From the NCBI RefSeq assembly GCF_006494775.1, contig NZ_CP041146.1:2418001-2482000 (forward strand): DNA of 64,000 bases, written 5' to 3'. This DNA comes from Nocardioides humi (lineage in GTDB: Bacteria; Actinomycetota; Actinomycetes; Propionibacteriales; Nocardioidaceae). How positions within the stretch are numbered: the stretch's first letter is position 1; every line of letters starts with the position of its first letter. Under the pieces are notes generated by a model. The model saw only the letters and a program-made list of their open reading frames with translations, was not told where the DNA came from and did no database searches. Shown piece by piece: positions 1 to 9,377 of the stretch. A program made the translations under genes and the position numbers.

Positions 1-600
1 GCGGCCGAGGAGCGCGAGCAGCCGGACCAGCGGCTGTGCGTCGGCCGCGACGGGGAGGACCGTGCCGAAGGCGTCGCCCCGGAACTCCGCGGCCTCCGGC
101 GTGGAGAACGGCTCGGCGAAGGCGAGGCACGCGGCGACGTCCTCGTCGCGAGCGGCGTAGGGCCGCTCGAGCGCGGTGGCCAGGTCCCAGCCGTGCACCA
201 CGACCTCGTTGAGCGCGACCGCCGCCGCCTCGGCGCCGGACATCTCGACCGGGCCGGCGACCGTCTCGCCCTCGTACGCCGCCGGGTCGCGCCAGGCCTC
301 GGCGAGCTCCACCAGGCTGCGGTCGATCCGGTCCCGCCATCCCGGCTCGAGCCGCGACGCGTCGCCGGTGCCGCCCTGCTCGGAGCCCGGCACCTGTTCC
401 TTGCGGGCGGCACCGGTGAACGCGACAGCCAGCCCGCCGATGTGGTCGACGAGGTCGCCGACGGAGTACTCCGTGCACGGGGTCGACGCGGTCAGCCGGT
501 CGTCGGGGACGGAGGCGACGAGCGCGCGGAGGGTGGTCGTGGCGGGTCCGAGGTCGAGAGGATCCATGCGGTGGGGACCGGGAGCCGCCGGCGAACTCAT
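1..600 (-). CDS. TIGR03086/MDMPI-type metal-binding protein (partial, runs off the left end)
   Basis: An open frame of 200 codons starts at the ATG at 600 and continues past base 1, so the C-terminus is missing. The segment VGDLVDHIGGLAVAF near residue 50, followed by the W-R-D-R-I-D region and VALNEVVVHGWDLATAL, matches the pattern of the mycothiol-dependent maleylpyruvate isomerase N-terminal (DinB-like) fold and the TIGR03086 family. These are actinobacterial proteins with a four-helix metal-binding bundle. The histidine of VDHIGG and the histidine of VVHGWD are the likely metal ligands. The ATG overlaps the tadA stop codon by four bases (ATGA), so it is probably translationally coupled to tadA. 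A later ATG at 567 is a possible alternative start. The substrate is unknown; many members have no assigned reaction. Confidence 0.72.
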   Translation of the reverse strand, partial: MSSPAAPGPHRMDPLDLGPATTTLRALVASVPDDRLTASTPCTEYSVGDLVDHIGGLAVAFTGAARKEQVPGSEQGGTGDASRLEPGWRDRIDRSLVELAEAWRDPAAYEGETVAGPVEMSGAEAAAVALNEVVVHGWDLATALERPYAARDEDVAACLAFAEPFSTPEAAEFRGDAFGTVLPVAADAQPLVRLLALLGR

Positions 601-1061
601 CGCTGGGCGGCGAAGAAGCCCTCCAGCAGGACGGCGGACTCCTCCGCGAGCACGCCGGCGATCACCTCGGGCCGGTGGTTGAGCCGGCGGTCGCGGACGA
701 CGTCCCACAGGGAGCCGACGGCGCCGGCCTTGTCGTCGTACGCACCGAACACGACGCGGTCGACCCGGGCGAGGACGGCGGCGCCGGCGCACATCGTGCA
801 GGGCTCGAGGGTGACGACGAGGGTGCAGCCGTCCAGCCGCCACTCGCCGCGGGCGGCCGCGGCGGCGCGCAGCGCGACCACCTCGGCGTGGCCGGTGGGG
901 TCGGCGTCGCGCTCGCGGACGTTGCGACCGGCACCGACGACCAGCCCGGCGGCGTCGACGACGACGGCGCCGATCGGCACGTCGCCCGTGGCCAGCGCGG
1001 CGGAGGCCTCCGCGAGGGCGGCCCGCATCGGCTCCTCCCAGCGGGTGAGCGGTGCGGTCAC
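597..1061 (-). CDS. tadA: tRNA-specific adenosine deaminase TadA
   Basis: This 154-residue protein is predicted to deaminate adenosine 34 to inosine in the anticodon of tRNA-Arg(ACG), an essential decoding modification. The zinc and catalytic motif HAE is at residues 58-60 (His58 zinc ligand, Glu60 proton shuttle) and PCTMC is at 87-91 (Cys88 and Cys91 zinc ligands). The length is normal for the family. The start is a GTG at 1061 that overlaps the stop of the upstream gene by four bases (GTGA), which fits the tight packing of the operon. The upstream gene encodes the protein that commonly accompanies TadA in actinobacteria. The assignment is strong because both zinc motifs and the context agree. 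Confidence 0.95.
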   Translation of the reverse strand: MTAPLTRWEEPMRAALAEASAALATGDVPIGAVVVDAAGLVVGAGRNVRERDADPTGHAEVVALRAAAAARGEWRLDGCTLVVTLEPCTMCAGAAVLARVDRVVFGAYDDKAGAVGSLWDVVRDRRLNHRPEVIAGVLAEESAVLLEGFFAAQR

Positions 1062-1552
1062 GCGGAGGTGAGGCCGACGGCGTCGTCGAAGAGGTCGCCG
1101 AAGCCGAGGCCGCGGGCGATCTCGGAGAGCATCTCGTCGGGGTACAGCTCGTCGTCGTCGAGGATGGCGGCGAGGTCCATCGCGTCGACGCCGAGGTCGC
1201 TGAGCAGCTCGAGGTCGCCGGCGGGCTCGGGGTCGTCCTCGTCCTCGACCGGCGGCAGGCCGAGGTGCTCGACGACGACGGCCGCCAGCTCCCACTCGGT
1301 CGCCGCCGTCACGTCGGACAGCATCACGCGGGTGCGCGGGCCGGCGACCCTGACCACGACGAAGAAGTCCTCCTCGACGGCCACCAGCCCGACGGCACCG
1401 CCGTCGCCCGGGAACCGGCGCAGCGCCCCGGCCAGGGTCTCGATGTCGGTGGCGTGGTCGGGCGTGAGCTCGGCGACCTGCCACACGCCCTCCTCGCGGT
1501 AGGCGGCAAGGGCGAAGTCGACCGAATCGATGGCCGTCCCGCTAGCGGTCAT
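1058..1552 (-). CDS. tRNA adenosine deaminase-associated protein
   Basis: This 164-residue acidic protein has a mixed alpha/beta N-terminal half, including the segments VDFALAAYREEGVWQV and EEDFFVVVRVAGPRTRV. Its C-terminal half is very rich in Asp and Glu. It matches the actinobacterial family annotated as tRNA adenosine deaminase-associated protein, whose molecular role is not established. The gene lies directly upstream of tadA with a four-base GTGA overlap, which is the usual arrangement. The ATG at 1552 was chosen because it gives the conserved N-terminus; an in-frame ATG shortly upstream lacks a good ribosome site. No catalytic motif is visible, so a helper or regulatory role is an inference from position only. 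Confidence 0.85.
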   Translation of the reverse strand: MTASGTAIDSVDFALAAYREEGVWQVAELTPDHATDIETLAGALRRFPGDGGAVGLVAVEEDFFVVVRVAGPRTRVMLSDVTAATEWELAAVVVEHLGLPPVEDEDDPEPAGDLELLSDLGVDAMDLAAILDDDELYPDEMLSEIARGLGFGDLFDDAVGLTSA

Positions 1553-1653
1553 GGCATCAGGGTGACACGGGAACCGGCGCAGGACCAGAGGATTTCGGCT
1601 CGACCCGCGCCGCTGTGGTGTCGCGTGGTAGGTGGCCGTCCACGGATCGAGGC

Positions 1654-2274
1654 TCAGGACGCGACGGGCACCGGTACGGCGTACCAGACGGTGCGGTGGC
1701 TCCAGTGCCCCGGGCCGAGCCGCTTGCCGGAGCAGACGACGATCACGAGCTGCTCGGGCCCCCACCACCGGAAGGCCTTCTTCCGGGGAACGCGCGCGGC
1801 GGCGTACCTCTTGCGCCGGGTGACCTGGTAGCAGGCGGCCTCGGTCCCCGCCTTGTTGCCGAGCACGACCCGGCCGCCCTTCCGCAGCGAGCGCAGCAGT
1901 GCGTTGCCGAGCGCGGTGCCGTCGGGCCAGGTGTGGGCGGTCATGATCACGGTGCCCTCCCCCTCGCCGGGGCGCGCCTGCGGATCCCGGCCCAGGAGCC
2001 ACTTGCCGCGCTTCGAGACCGGTGGGGCGCCGACCGCGCCCTTCGCCGTACGCCGCACCCGCACCACGGTCGTGCTCCGGTCGATCGCGGGGATCGTCGC
2101 CGTCGTCGGGGTGAACGGGCGCGACGGCGCCGTACAGGTCACGCCGGCGCGCACCCGGCGCTCTGCCGCGCCTGCCGGTTCGGGCGCGACGGTCCCGGCG
2201 AGGGCGACCGCCAGCAGGATCGCCGGGACCAGGAGCCGGGGCCGCCGAACGGCCGCGCGAAGGTCGTGCATCAT
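1654..2274 (-). CDS. Class F sortase
   Basis: This 206-residue protein has an N-terminal signal-anchor (hydrophobic stretch at about residues 13-30 after an Arg-rich start). It is followed by a sortase beta-barrel domain with the three expected active-site residues: His114 in TAHTW, Cys181 in VVCSG and Arg194 in HRTVWYA. Sortases cleave LPxTG-like sorting signals and join surface proteins to peptidoglycan or pilins. Class F enzymes are typical of actinobacteria. The protein would act on the outer face of the membrane. A surface protein with DUF11 repeats lies 734 bases upstream on the same strand, but it has no complete sorting signal, so it is not a clear substrate. A second ATG at 2271 is an equally possible start. 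Confidence 0.85.
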   Translation of the reverse strand: MMHDLRAAVRRPRLLVPAILLAVALAGTVAPEPAGAAERRVRAGVTCTAPSRPFTPTTATIPAIDRSTTVVRVRRTAKGAVGAPPVSKRGKWLLGRDPQARPGEGEGTVIMTAHTWPDGTALGNALLRSLRKGGRVVLGNKAGTEAACYQVTRRKRYAAARVPRKKAFRWWGPEQLVIVVCSGKRLGPGHWSHRTVWYAVPVPVAS

Positions 2275-2287
2275 CCATCCTTCGGGA

Positions 2288-2986
2288 TCAGGGTGCCGTC
2301 GGCGGCACCCTCGGGGCCATCAGGCCGTCTCGGATCGCCTCGCGGTTGAGATCGATCTTGGTGTGCACCGGGCGCCCCGCCCCGGCGTACTTCGCCTTGA
2401 CGCGGTCGAGGTACTTCTTGGCGGTGTCGCGCTTCACCCCGAGGTCGAGCGCGACGGCGTCGAGCGTCAGGCCCGATGCGTAGAGGACGAGCGCCCGCTC
2501 CTCCTGGTCGCTCAGCCGCGGGCGCCGGGCGTCGCCCGCCATCACGCCGGCCAGCTCGGGAGTGATCCACTCCCTCCCCTCCAGGCCGGCCCGGACGGCC
2601 GCGACGATGTCCTCCTCGCTGTCGCGCTTCCCGACGACACCGGTCACTCCGGCGCGGAGCATCGCCCGGACCAGGGGGACCGAGCCCATCGCGGAGAGCA
2701 CCAGGACCCGCACGCCCTCCTCGACCAGGCGGGTGACGACGGCGGGATCGGCCTCCGGCCCCCGGTCGACCAACAGGTCGAGGACCAGCAGATGGGGGCG
2801 GCCGGCGTCGGCGACCGCCCCCATCCACGCGACGAGCTGGTCCAGGGTCTCGCAGGCGTGGACCACCCGCAGCCCCGGCTGCGCGGAGAGGATCTCCACG
2901 GTCCGCATCCGCTGCAGCCGATGATCCTCGACGACCGCCAGCCGCCGGCGGTTCTCGCTCTCCGAGCCCGCCCGGCCCCCGGACAC
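2288..2986 (-). CDS. Orphan LuxR/NarL-type response regulator
   Basis: This 232-residue protein has a receiver domain at about residues 15-130. The acidic pair Glu20/Asp21, the phospho-acceptor Asp70 in LVLDLLVD and Lys120 in GVVGKRDSEED are all present. A C-terminal helix-turn-helix follows at about 150-215 and contains LDAVALDLGVKRDTAKKYLDRV, a LuxR-like recognition region. The start is a GTG at 2986 preceded by GGAG. No histidine kinase gene is adjacent. The gene lies between the DUF11 surface-protein gene and the sortase gene on the same strand, with gaps of about 21 and 13 bases, so the three probably form one transcription unit. Control of cell-surface genes is a guess from that position. 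Confidence 0.82.
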   Translation of the reverse strand: MSGGRAGSESENRRRLAVVEDHRLQRMRTVEILSAQPGLRVVHACETLDQLVAWMGAVADAGRPHLLVLDLLVDRGPEADPAVVTRLVEEGVRVLVLSAMGSVPLVRAMLRAGVTGVVGKRDSEEDIVAAVRAGLEGREWITPELAGVMAGDARRPRLSDQEERALVLYASGLTLDAVALDLGVKRDTAKKYLDRVKAKYAGAGRPVHTKIDLNREAIRDGLMAPRVPPTAP

Positions 2987-3007
2987 CGAATGCTCCGGCA
3001 GAGGCTG

Positions 3008-4783
3008 CTAGCTCACCGACGCCCGCGCGCCCGTGGCCGGCGGCGACGGCAGCTTGTGCTTCTTCTTGCCCTTGACGACCGCCTTGGACGGCGCGGAGCC
3101 GACCTGCGAGCCGCCGGGCGTGGCGCCGTTGGCCACGGCCACGTTGACGATCTTGCCGCGCGCGGCGTCCTTCTTCGTGACGGTGTACTTCGCGGTGCAG
3201 ACCACCTGGGCACCGGGCTGGAGACCCGTGGGCAGCGCGGGGCACTTGACCTTCGGCGTCTTGCCGGTGCCGGTGAACCGGGTCTCCGCGACGGTGACCG
3301 GGTTCAGCGCGATGTTGCCGGTGTTCGTCACCCGATAGGTGAACGTCACCTTCTGGCCGGCCTTGGTGATCTTCTTGGGCTTGGCCTTCTTGACCAGCGC
3401 CAGGCCGGGCGCTGCCGGGGCGAGCGTCGCCGCCGCGGTGTTGTTGGCCGGGTTGCCGCGGTCCGTCACGCTGACCGTGTTGGTGACGGCGTCCCCGCCG
3501 TTCAGGGCCTTGCTGTACGTCAGGGTCAGCGTCTCCCCGACGTCGAGGCCGCGGTCACCCGCGGCGTCGGGCCGTGAGCAGTCGATCTCGTCCTGGGTGA
3601 TCGGGGAGCCGACGGCCGGGGTGCACGTGAACGCGGCACCGCCGCCGCTGCTCTGCACGCCGGTCAGGGTGCCGCCGACGGCGATCGCGTCGGTGATGGT
3701 GACGGTGTCGCCGGCGACCATCGGCTCGGGGCCGAGGTTGGTGACCTTGACGACGTACTGGACCGGGACGCCGGGCTCGAAGACCTGGGCGTTCGAGGTC
3801 TTGGTGACGGCGAGGTCGTACTCGCACAGCTGCCAGGTCAGCGAGATCATGCCGCTGGTGCCGTCGTCGTGGCTGCCGAGGGTCGCGGAGTCGAAGAGGA
3901 CCGAGCCGTCGACGAAGCTGGCGCCGCCGCCTCCGCCGCCGCCCCCGTGGTTGGGCGCACCGTCGCCCTTGGTGCTGGCGCCACCGCCACCGCCGAAGTA
4001 GCCGCCGCCACCACCGCCGCCGGTGTCGGCGCCGGGGTCGGCAGCACCCGCCCCGCCGTCGCGGCCGGTGCCGGCCTCGCCGCTCTGGGTCGGGATCGTG
4101 GCGTGGACGCCGCCGTCGCCGGGTGCGGCCGTCTGGCCGCCCTGACCGCCGCCGGGGCGGATCGCGCTCGGGTCGCCGGGGTCGGTCGTGTCGTCGTCCT
4201 GGCCGACCATGCCGTCGCCGCCGGCGAAGACGCCGGTCCCGGTGGGCACGCCCGCGCTGCCGCCGTGGCCCCAGTCGACGACGTGACCACCGCCCGTGCC
4301 GCCGCCGCCACCCGCGAGGGCGAGGAGGGTGCCGCCGGACGAGACGTCGGTGTAGCCGCCGCCCCCTCCGCCGCTGTGGGTGCCGGCGCCGGCGTCGCCG
4401 CCGCCGTTGCTGCCACCGCCGCCGGCGCCACCGGCTCCGCCGACCGTGCCCTCGAAGACCTGGCCGGGCGTCGCCGGCACCGAGAACCGGATGACCGCGC
4501 CGGCGCCGGCCGCATCGGCCGGAATCGTCTCGCCGGCGTTGGGCACGATCGACACGCCGCCGGCGGCACCGGCGATCGTCACGTCGACCGCGCAGACGCC
4601 GTCGGGCGTGGCGAAGGAGAAGGCCCCTGCCGTGGTCCGCTCCGAGTCGGAGGGGGCAGGTGCCGGGTCGGCGAGGGCGGTCGGGGTCGAGACGAGGCCG
4701 GCGCAGGTGAGCATGGCCGTCACCGCAGCGACGCCGACGCCGCGGCGCATGAGGCCCGGGGAGGTTCCAAAGGTGGTCAACAT
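3008..4783 (-). CDS. Secreted glycine-rich protein with two DUF11-type repeats
   Basis: This 591-residue protein starts with an export signal (hydrophobic stretch [20 protein letters not shown] before ALADPAPAP). It is followed by a long Gly-rich region at about residues 70-310 with many GGGGG runs. Two immunoglobulin-like repeats of the DUF11/isopeptide surface-repeat type follow, one beginning [10 protein letters not shown] and one beginning [11 protein letters not shown]. The C-terminus reads [15 protein letters not shown] and stops there. It therefore has an LPxTG-like remnant but neither the hydrophobic helix nor the Arg tail of a sorting signal. It is probably a cell-wall or extracellular structural protein. 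The neighbouring sortase and response regulator suggest a surface-assembly unit. The low-complexity DNA makes small assembly errors here plausible. Confidence 0.75.
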   Translation of the reverse strand: MLTTFGTSPGLMRRGVGVAAVTAMLTCAGLVSTPTALADPAPAPSDSERTTAGAFSFATPDGVCAVDVTIAGAAGGVSIVPNAGETIPADAAGAGAVIRFSVPATPGQVFEGTVGGAGGAGGGGSNGGGDAGAGTHSGGGGGGYTDVSSGGTLLALAGGGGGTGGGHVVDWGHGGSAGVPTGTGVFAGGDGMVGQDDDTTDPGDPSAIRPGGGQGGQTAAPGDGGVHATIPTQSGEAGTGRDGGAGAADPGADTGGGGGGGYFGGGGGASTKGDGAPNHGGGGGGGGASFVDGSVLFDSATLGSHDDGTSGMISLTWQLCEYDLAVTKTSNAQVFEPGVPVQYVVKVTNLGPEPMVAGDTVTITDAIAVGGTLTGVQSSGGGAAFTCTPAVGSPITQDEIDCSRPDAAGDRGLDVGETLTLTYSKALNGGDAVTNTVSVTDRGNPANNTAAATLAPAAPGLALVKKAKPKKITKAGQKVTFTYRVTNTGNIALNPVTVAETRFTGTGKTPKVKCPALPTGLQPGAQVVCTAKYTVTKKDAARGKIVNVAVANGATPGGSQVGSAPSKAVVKGKKKHKLPSPPATGARASVS

Positions 4784-4912
4784 GGGCGGGACGGTAGGGA
4801 CGACGGCGGGCCGGTTGCCGTGAAATCTGGACGCAACGGGCGAAATGACCCCCGAACGGGGGGCAGCCGCCGTCGTCGGGACCCGCCGGCGCGGGTAGGG
4901 CATGCTGTGCCC

Positions 4913-5557
4913 ATGCGCACCCTCGTCGTGGACCACCCCCTCGTCGCCCACAAGTTGACCGTGCTCCGCGACAAGGACACCGACTCCCCCACCTTCCGGG
5001 CCCTCGCCGACGAGTTGGTGACGCTGCTCGCCTACGAGGCCACCCGCGACGTGCGGGTGGAGCCGGCCGCGATCGAGACGCCGGTCGCGCCGACGACGGG
5101 GACCCGGCTCGCGGCGCCGCGGCCGCTCGTCGTACCCATCCTGCGGGCGGGGCTCGGCATGCTCGACGGCATGGTGCGGCTGCTGCCGACCGCGGAGGTG
5201 GGCTTCCTCGGGATGGTGCGCAACGAGGAGACGCTCGAGGCGACGACGTACGCCGAGCGGCTGCCCGACGACCTGTCGGGCCGCCAGTGCTATGTCGTCG
5301 ACCCGATGCTCGCGACCGGCGGCACGCTCGCGGCGGCGATCCGCTTCCTCGTCGACCGCGGCGCGGACCACATCACCGCGGTCTGCCTGCTGGCCGCGCC
5401 CGAGGGCTGCGCGCGGCTCGAGGAGGAGCTGGGCGACCTCGAGATCCCGGTGACGGTCGTCACCGCCGCGATGGACGAGCGGCTCAACGAGAAGGGCTAT
5501 ATCGTCCCCGGCCTCGGCGACGCGGGCGACCGGATGTACGGCATCGCGGGCGCCTGA
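4913..5557 (+). CDS. upp: Uracil phosphoribosyltransferase
   Basis: This 214-residue enzyme joins uracil to PRPP to make UMP in pyrimidine salvage. The family hallmarks are visible: [13 protein letters not shown] near residue 80, the PRPP-binding loop [16 protein letters not shown] at about 125-140, and the C-terminal uracil-binding segment [15 protein letters not shown]. The length is normal. The ATG at 4913 is the first start that gives the conserved N-terminus [15 protein letters not shown]. The gene is divergent from the surface-protein gene, with 129 bases between the start codons that must carry both promoters. It is followed by pntA on the same strand. Confidence 0.97.
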   Translation: MRTLVVDHPLVAHKLTVLRDKDTDSPTFRALADELVTLLAYEATRDVRVEPAAIETPVAPTTGTRLAAPRPLVVPILRAGLGMLDGMVRLLPTAEVGFLGMVRNEETLEATTYAERLPDDLSGRQCYVVDPMLATGGTLAAAIRFLVDRGADHITAVCLLAAPEGCARLEEELGDLEIPVTVVTAAMDERLNEKGYIVPGLGDAGDRMYGIAGA

Positions 5558-5659
5558 CCCGGAGCGAGTGCCCCTCGTCACATATAAGACGGCTCCCACG
5601 GAGGCCTCCGGATCAGTACGTTGGCGACAATTTGTGTCAACCAGCAAGGTGGAGGCTCG

Positions 5660-7203
5660 ATGCTCATCGGCATCCCGCGCGAGTCGAGACAGGGCGAGAC
5701 CCTGGTCGCGGCGACCGCCAAGACCGTGACCCAACTGACCAACCTCGGCTACGACGTGATCGTCGAGTCGGGGCCGGCGAGCTCGCCGACCAGCCCGACA
5801 GCGCGTTCACCGGCCTCGGTGACGCCCAGGTGCGGGTCGGCACGGCCGCCGAGGTGTGGGGCGCCGACGTCGTCGTGAAGGTCAACGCGCCGACCGACGA
5901 GGAGATCGGCCGGCTCCGCCAGGGCGCCACGATCATCTCGATGATGGCTCCGGGCCGGTCGCCGGAGCTGCTCGAGAGGCTCCAGGCGCAGGGGGTGACC
6001 GCGCTGGCGATGGACGCGGTGCCGCGGATCTCGCGTGCGCAGTCGATGGACGTGCTGTCCTCGATGGCGAACGTCGCGGGCTACCGCGCGGTGGTCGAGG
6101 CGGCCCACGAGTTCGGCCGGATGTTCACCGGCCAGGTGACGGCCGCGGGCAAGATCCCGCCGGCACGCGTGTTCGTCGTGGGTGCCGGCGTCGCCGGTCT
6201 CGCGGCGATCGGCGCGGCCTCGGCGATGGGCGCCGTGGTGCGCGCGTTCGACGTACGCCCCGAGGTGGCCGAGCAGGTCGAGTCGATGGGCGCGCAGTTC
6301 GTCGAGGTCGACTTCGAGTCCGAGGTCTCCTCCGACGGCTACGCCAAGGAGATGACCGAGGAGCAGGTGGCCGCCACCGCCGCGATGTACGACGAGGAGG
6401 CACGCGCCGCCGACATCGTCATCACCACCGCGCTGATCCCCGGGCGCCCCGCGCCGTCGCTGATCACCGCCGAGACCGTCGCCGGGATGCGCAACGGCTC
6501 GGTGATCGTCGACATGGCCGCGGCCAACGGCGGCAACGCCGCCGGCACCGTGGCCGACCAGAGGGTCATCACCGACAACGGCGTGACCATCCTCGGCTAC
6601 ACCGACCTCGCCGGCCGGCTCGCGGCCCAGACCTCGCAGCTGTACGGCACGAACATCGTCAACCTGCTCAAGCTGCTGACCCCGGAGAAGGACGGCAACC
6701 TGACGCTGGACTTCGACGACGTCGTCCAGCGCGGCATCACCGTCGTCCGCGACGGAGAGTCGACCTGGCCGCCGCCGGCCGTACAGGTCTCGGCCGCCCC
6801 CGCGGCGGCGCCGGTCGCCGCACCTGCGCCGGCCAAGCCCCAGGCGAAGCTCACACCCACCGGCAGGGTGGCCGTCGTGCTGGGCGCGATCGGCCTGTTC
6901 TGGCTGGTCAACGCGCTCGCGCCGACCGACGACCTGCGGCGGCACTTCACCGTGCTGATGCTGTCGATCGTGATCGGCTACTACGTCATCGGCAAGGTCG
7001 CGCACGCCCTGCACACACCGCTGATGTCGGTCACCAACGCCATCTCCGGCGTGGTCGTGGTCGGTGCGCTGGTGCAGGTCGCCAGTGACGACAAGCTGGT
7101 CGTCGGCCTGTCGGCCGCGGCGATCCTGCTCGCGTCGATCAACATCTTCGGCGGCTTCGCGGTGACCCGCCGCATGCTCTCCATGTTCAGCAAGGGGGCC
7201 TGA
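5660..7203 (+). CDS. pntA: NAD(P) transhydrogenase subunit alpha (apparent frame break)
   Basis: With one base restored, this is a 514-residue PntA. This subunit of the proton-translocating transhydrogenase carries the NAD(H) domain and moves hydride between NADH and NADP+. The N-terminal domain begins [10 protein letters not shown], and the Rossmann motif [11 protein letters not shown] lies near residue 175. The C-terminal part has about four membrane helices beginning [14 protein letters not shown]. This is the E. coli-type long alpha chain rather than the split form. The frame changes at the G run 5770-5773: before it the reading is DVIVESG and after it [12 protein letters not shown], which are contiguous in the family. 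The ATG at 5660 has a ribosome site (GGTGGAGG). pntB follows after 5 bases. Confidence 0.9.
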
Positions 7204-7208
7204 GCGCC

Positions 7209-8629
7209 ATGGACATCATCTCCATCACCGGCGCGGCGTACATCGTCGCCGCCCTGCTCTTCATCCTCTCGCTGGCGGGCCTCTCGAAGCACGAGACCTC
7301 CCGCAACGGCCTCACCTACGGCATGGTCGGCATGGCGGTCGCGCTGGCCGCGACCATCGCGCAGACCGTCGACGTCAGCGAGTACGTCGACGACCGCGGC
7401 CTGGTCATCGCCCTGCTGGTCGCGGCCGTCGCGATCGGCGCCGTGATCGGCCTCTGGCGCGCGCGGATCGTCGAGATGACCGGCATGCCCGAGCTGATCG
7501 CGCTGCTGCACTCCTTCGTGGGTCTGGCCGCGGTCCTCATCGGCTGGAACGGGCACCTCGAGGGCTCGCACTACGAACTCGACAGCCTCAACAACATCCA
7601 CGAGGCCGAGGTCTCCATCGGCATCTTCATCGGCGCGGTCACCTTCACCGGCTCGATCGTGGCCAACCTGAAGCTGTCGGCCAGGATGAAGTCCGCGCCG
7701 CTCATGCTGCCCGGCAAGAACCTCATCAACGTCGGCTCGCTGGTGCTGTTCGCGATCCTGACCGTCGTCTACGTCGCCGCCGAGGCCGAGAGCGGCCTGC
7801 AGAACGCCATCCTGGTCGCGCTGACCGTTCTCGCCCTCGCGCTGGGCTGGCACCTCGTCGCCTCCATCGGCGGCGGCGACATGCCGGTCGTGGTGTCGAT
7901 GCTCAACTCGTACTCCGGGTGGGCCGCGGCCGCCTCCGGTTTCCTGCTCGGCAACGACCTGCTCATCGTCACCGGCGCGCTGGTCGGCTCCTCCGGTGCC
8001 TACCTGTCGTACATCATGTGCAAGGCGATGAACCGCTCGTTCATCTCCGTCATCGCCGGCGGCTTCGGCATCGAGGCCCCCGCGGGCGACGCCAAGGACT
8101 ACGGCGAGCACCGCGAGATCCAGGCCGACGCCGTCGCCGAGCTCCTCGCCGGCGCCTCCTCGGTCGTGATCACGCCCGGCTACGGCATGGCGGTCGCCCA
8201 GGCGCAGTACCCCGTCGCCGATCTCACCGCGAAGCTGCGCGCCAAGGGCGTCGACGTCCGCTTCGGCATCCACCCCGTCGCCGGCCGCCTCCCGGGCCAC
8301 ATGAACGTGCTGCTCGCCGAGGCCAAGCTGCCCTACGACATCGTGCTCGAGATGGACGAGATCAACGACGACTTCCCCGACACCGACGTCGTCCTGGTCA
8401 TCGGCGCCAACGACACGGTCAACCCGGCCGCGTCCGAGGACCCGACCTCCCCATCGCGGGCATGCCGGTCCTCGAGGTGTGGAACGCCAAGGACGTCATC
8501 GTCTTCAAGCGCTCCATGGCCGCCGGCTACGCCGGCGTCCAGAACCCGCTGTTCTTCCGCGACAACAGCCAGATGCTGTTCGGCGACGCGAAGGACAAGG
8601 TCGAGGAGATCGTGCACCACCTGAACTGA
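7209..8629 (+). CDS. pntB: NAD(P) transhydrogenase subunit beta (apparent frame break)
   Basis: With one base restored this is a 473-residue PntB, which carries most of the proton channel and the NADP(H)-binding domain III. About eight or nine membrane helices fill the first two thirds. The C-terminal domain III begins near the segment [16 protein letters not shown] and ends with the conserved [17 protein letters not shown] region. The frame changes at the C run 8449-8452. The upstream reading [13 protein letters not shown] and the downstream reading [14 protein letters not shown] are adjacent in normal PntB. The gene follows pntA closely, so the two should be co-transcribed. A strong hairpin just after the stop would end the transcript. 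Confidence 0.92.
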
Positions 8630-8640
8630 CGCACCCGTAC

Positions 8641-8682
8641 GACGAAGGGCCGGCTCCGCCGCTGCGGGGCCGGCCCTTCGTC
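8641..8682. terminator. Bidirectional terminator hairpin after pntB
   Basis: GACGAAGGGCCGGC at 8641-8654 is the inverted complement of GCCGGCCCTTCGTC at 8669-8682. This gives a perfect 14-bp GC-rich stem with a loop of about 14 bases. It starts 11 bases after the pntB stop, so it should terminate the upp-pntAB direction. No long T run follows, which is usual in high-GC actinobacteria. Confidence 0.8.
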
Positions 8683-8700
8683 GCGCTGGGTCGGTGGTGC

Positions 8701-8814
8701 GCTGTAACACGTAGTCCACCGGCCTACGGGGACCGTGCCTGCTCTCCCAGCCGCATACGAGGGCGCTCGAGCGAGGTCAGGCGGCTGCCAGGTCAGCGAA
8801 CCACGTGTTACAGC
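8701..8814. repeat. 114-bp element bounded by perfect 12-bp inverted repeats
   Basis: GCTGTAACACGT at 8701-8712 is repeated in exact inverse orientation as ACGTGTTACAGC at 8803-8814. The enclosed 90 bases show no coding potential or obvious second hairpin. The right arm overlaps the TAA stop of the phosphodiesterase gene at 8808. The AT-rich arms stand out from the GC-rich surroundings. It could be a small interspersed repeat, a non-autonomous mobile remnant or a large RNA hairpin. There is no clear target-site duplication next to the arms. Confidence 0.5.
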
Positions 8815-9377
8815 ACGACCTCGGCCACCGTCTCGTAGCGCGGGGTACGGCGAGGGCCCTCGCCGAGGTGGGAGGCGATCACCTCGACCGAGGCGAGCGG
8901 CCAGGGCGGGCCGGCGTAGGTGTCCAGCAGGCGCACCCAGCTGGTCATCTCCACGAACCGGCCGCCGGTGCGGGCGACCGTCACATGGGGGCGGAACCGC
9001 TGGCCGTCGACCTCGATCCCGCACGCCACCGCGGCGTTGCGGGCCCGGACGGACGCCTGGGCGAGCACGTCAGCGCCATCCGCACCGTCAGCACCGCTCA
9101 CGCCGGTCGCCAGCACCCGCCCCTCGGTCACGTTGGGGAAGACCACGGCGCCGGCCAGGGAGAGCTCCGCGGGCGGCAGGCCGTCGAGGGACTCGGCCAG
9201 GCGGTCGACGTACCGGTCGACGCGGTGCTCGTCGACGGCGGCCATGAAGGCCAGCGTGACGTGGAGCTGCTCGGGCCGGGTCCAGCGGAAGTCGGCGGCG
9301 GCGCGGCGCGGCTCGAGGAAGGCGTCGAGGTGCTCGATCGCGTGCGGGGGCGGGACGACCGCCGTGAAGACGCGCAT
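8808..9377 (-). CDS. thpR: RNA 2',3'-cyclic phosphodiesterase (2'-5' RNA ligase-like)
   Basis: This 189-residue protein belongs to the 2H phosphoesterase family. The two diagnostic HxTx motifs are present: HVTL in the N-terminal half (QLHVTLAFMA, near residue 40) and HVTV in the C-terminal half (FRPHVTVARTG, near residue 130). These enzymes open 2',3'-cyclic phosphates on RNA and can reversibly join 2'-5' linkages in vitro. The physiological role in bacteria is unsettled. The length is typical. The stop codon lies within the right arm of the 12-bp inverted repeat, and the gene follows the VIT-family gene, with which it overlaps by one base. Confidence 0.88.
   Translation of the reverse strand: MRVFTAVVPPPHAIEHLDAFLEPRRAAADFRWTRPEQLHVTLAFMAAVDEHRVDRYVDRLAESLDGLPPAELSLAGAVVFPNVTEGRVLATGVSGADGADGADVLAQASVRARNAAVACGIEVDGQRFRPHVTVARTGGRFVEMTSWVRLLDTYAGPPWPLASVEVIASHLGEGPRRTPRYETVAEVVL

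Noticed and set aside
1853..3577. A 574-residue plus-strand frame over the sortase and response regulator genes
   Set aside because: It is antisense to clear genes and has no recognisable motif or ribosome site.
5599..5610. CGGAGGCCTCCG palindrome upstream of pntA
   Set aside because: A 12-bp GC-rich palindrome is expected by chance at this base composition, and no regulator or second copy supports it.
8527..9024. A minus-strand frame of 165 residues across the pntB end and the inverted-repeat element
   Set aside because: It overlaps the intact phosphodiesterase gene in another frame and has low-complexity composition.
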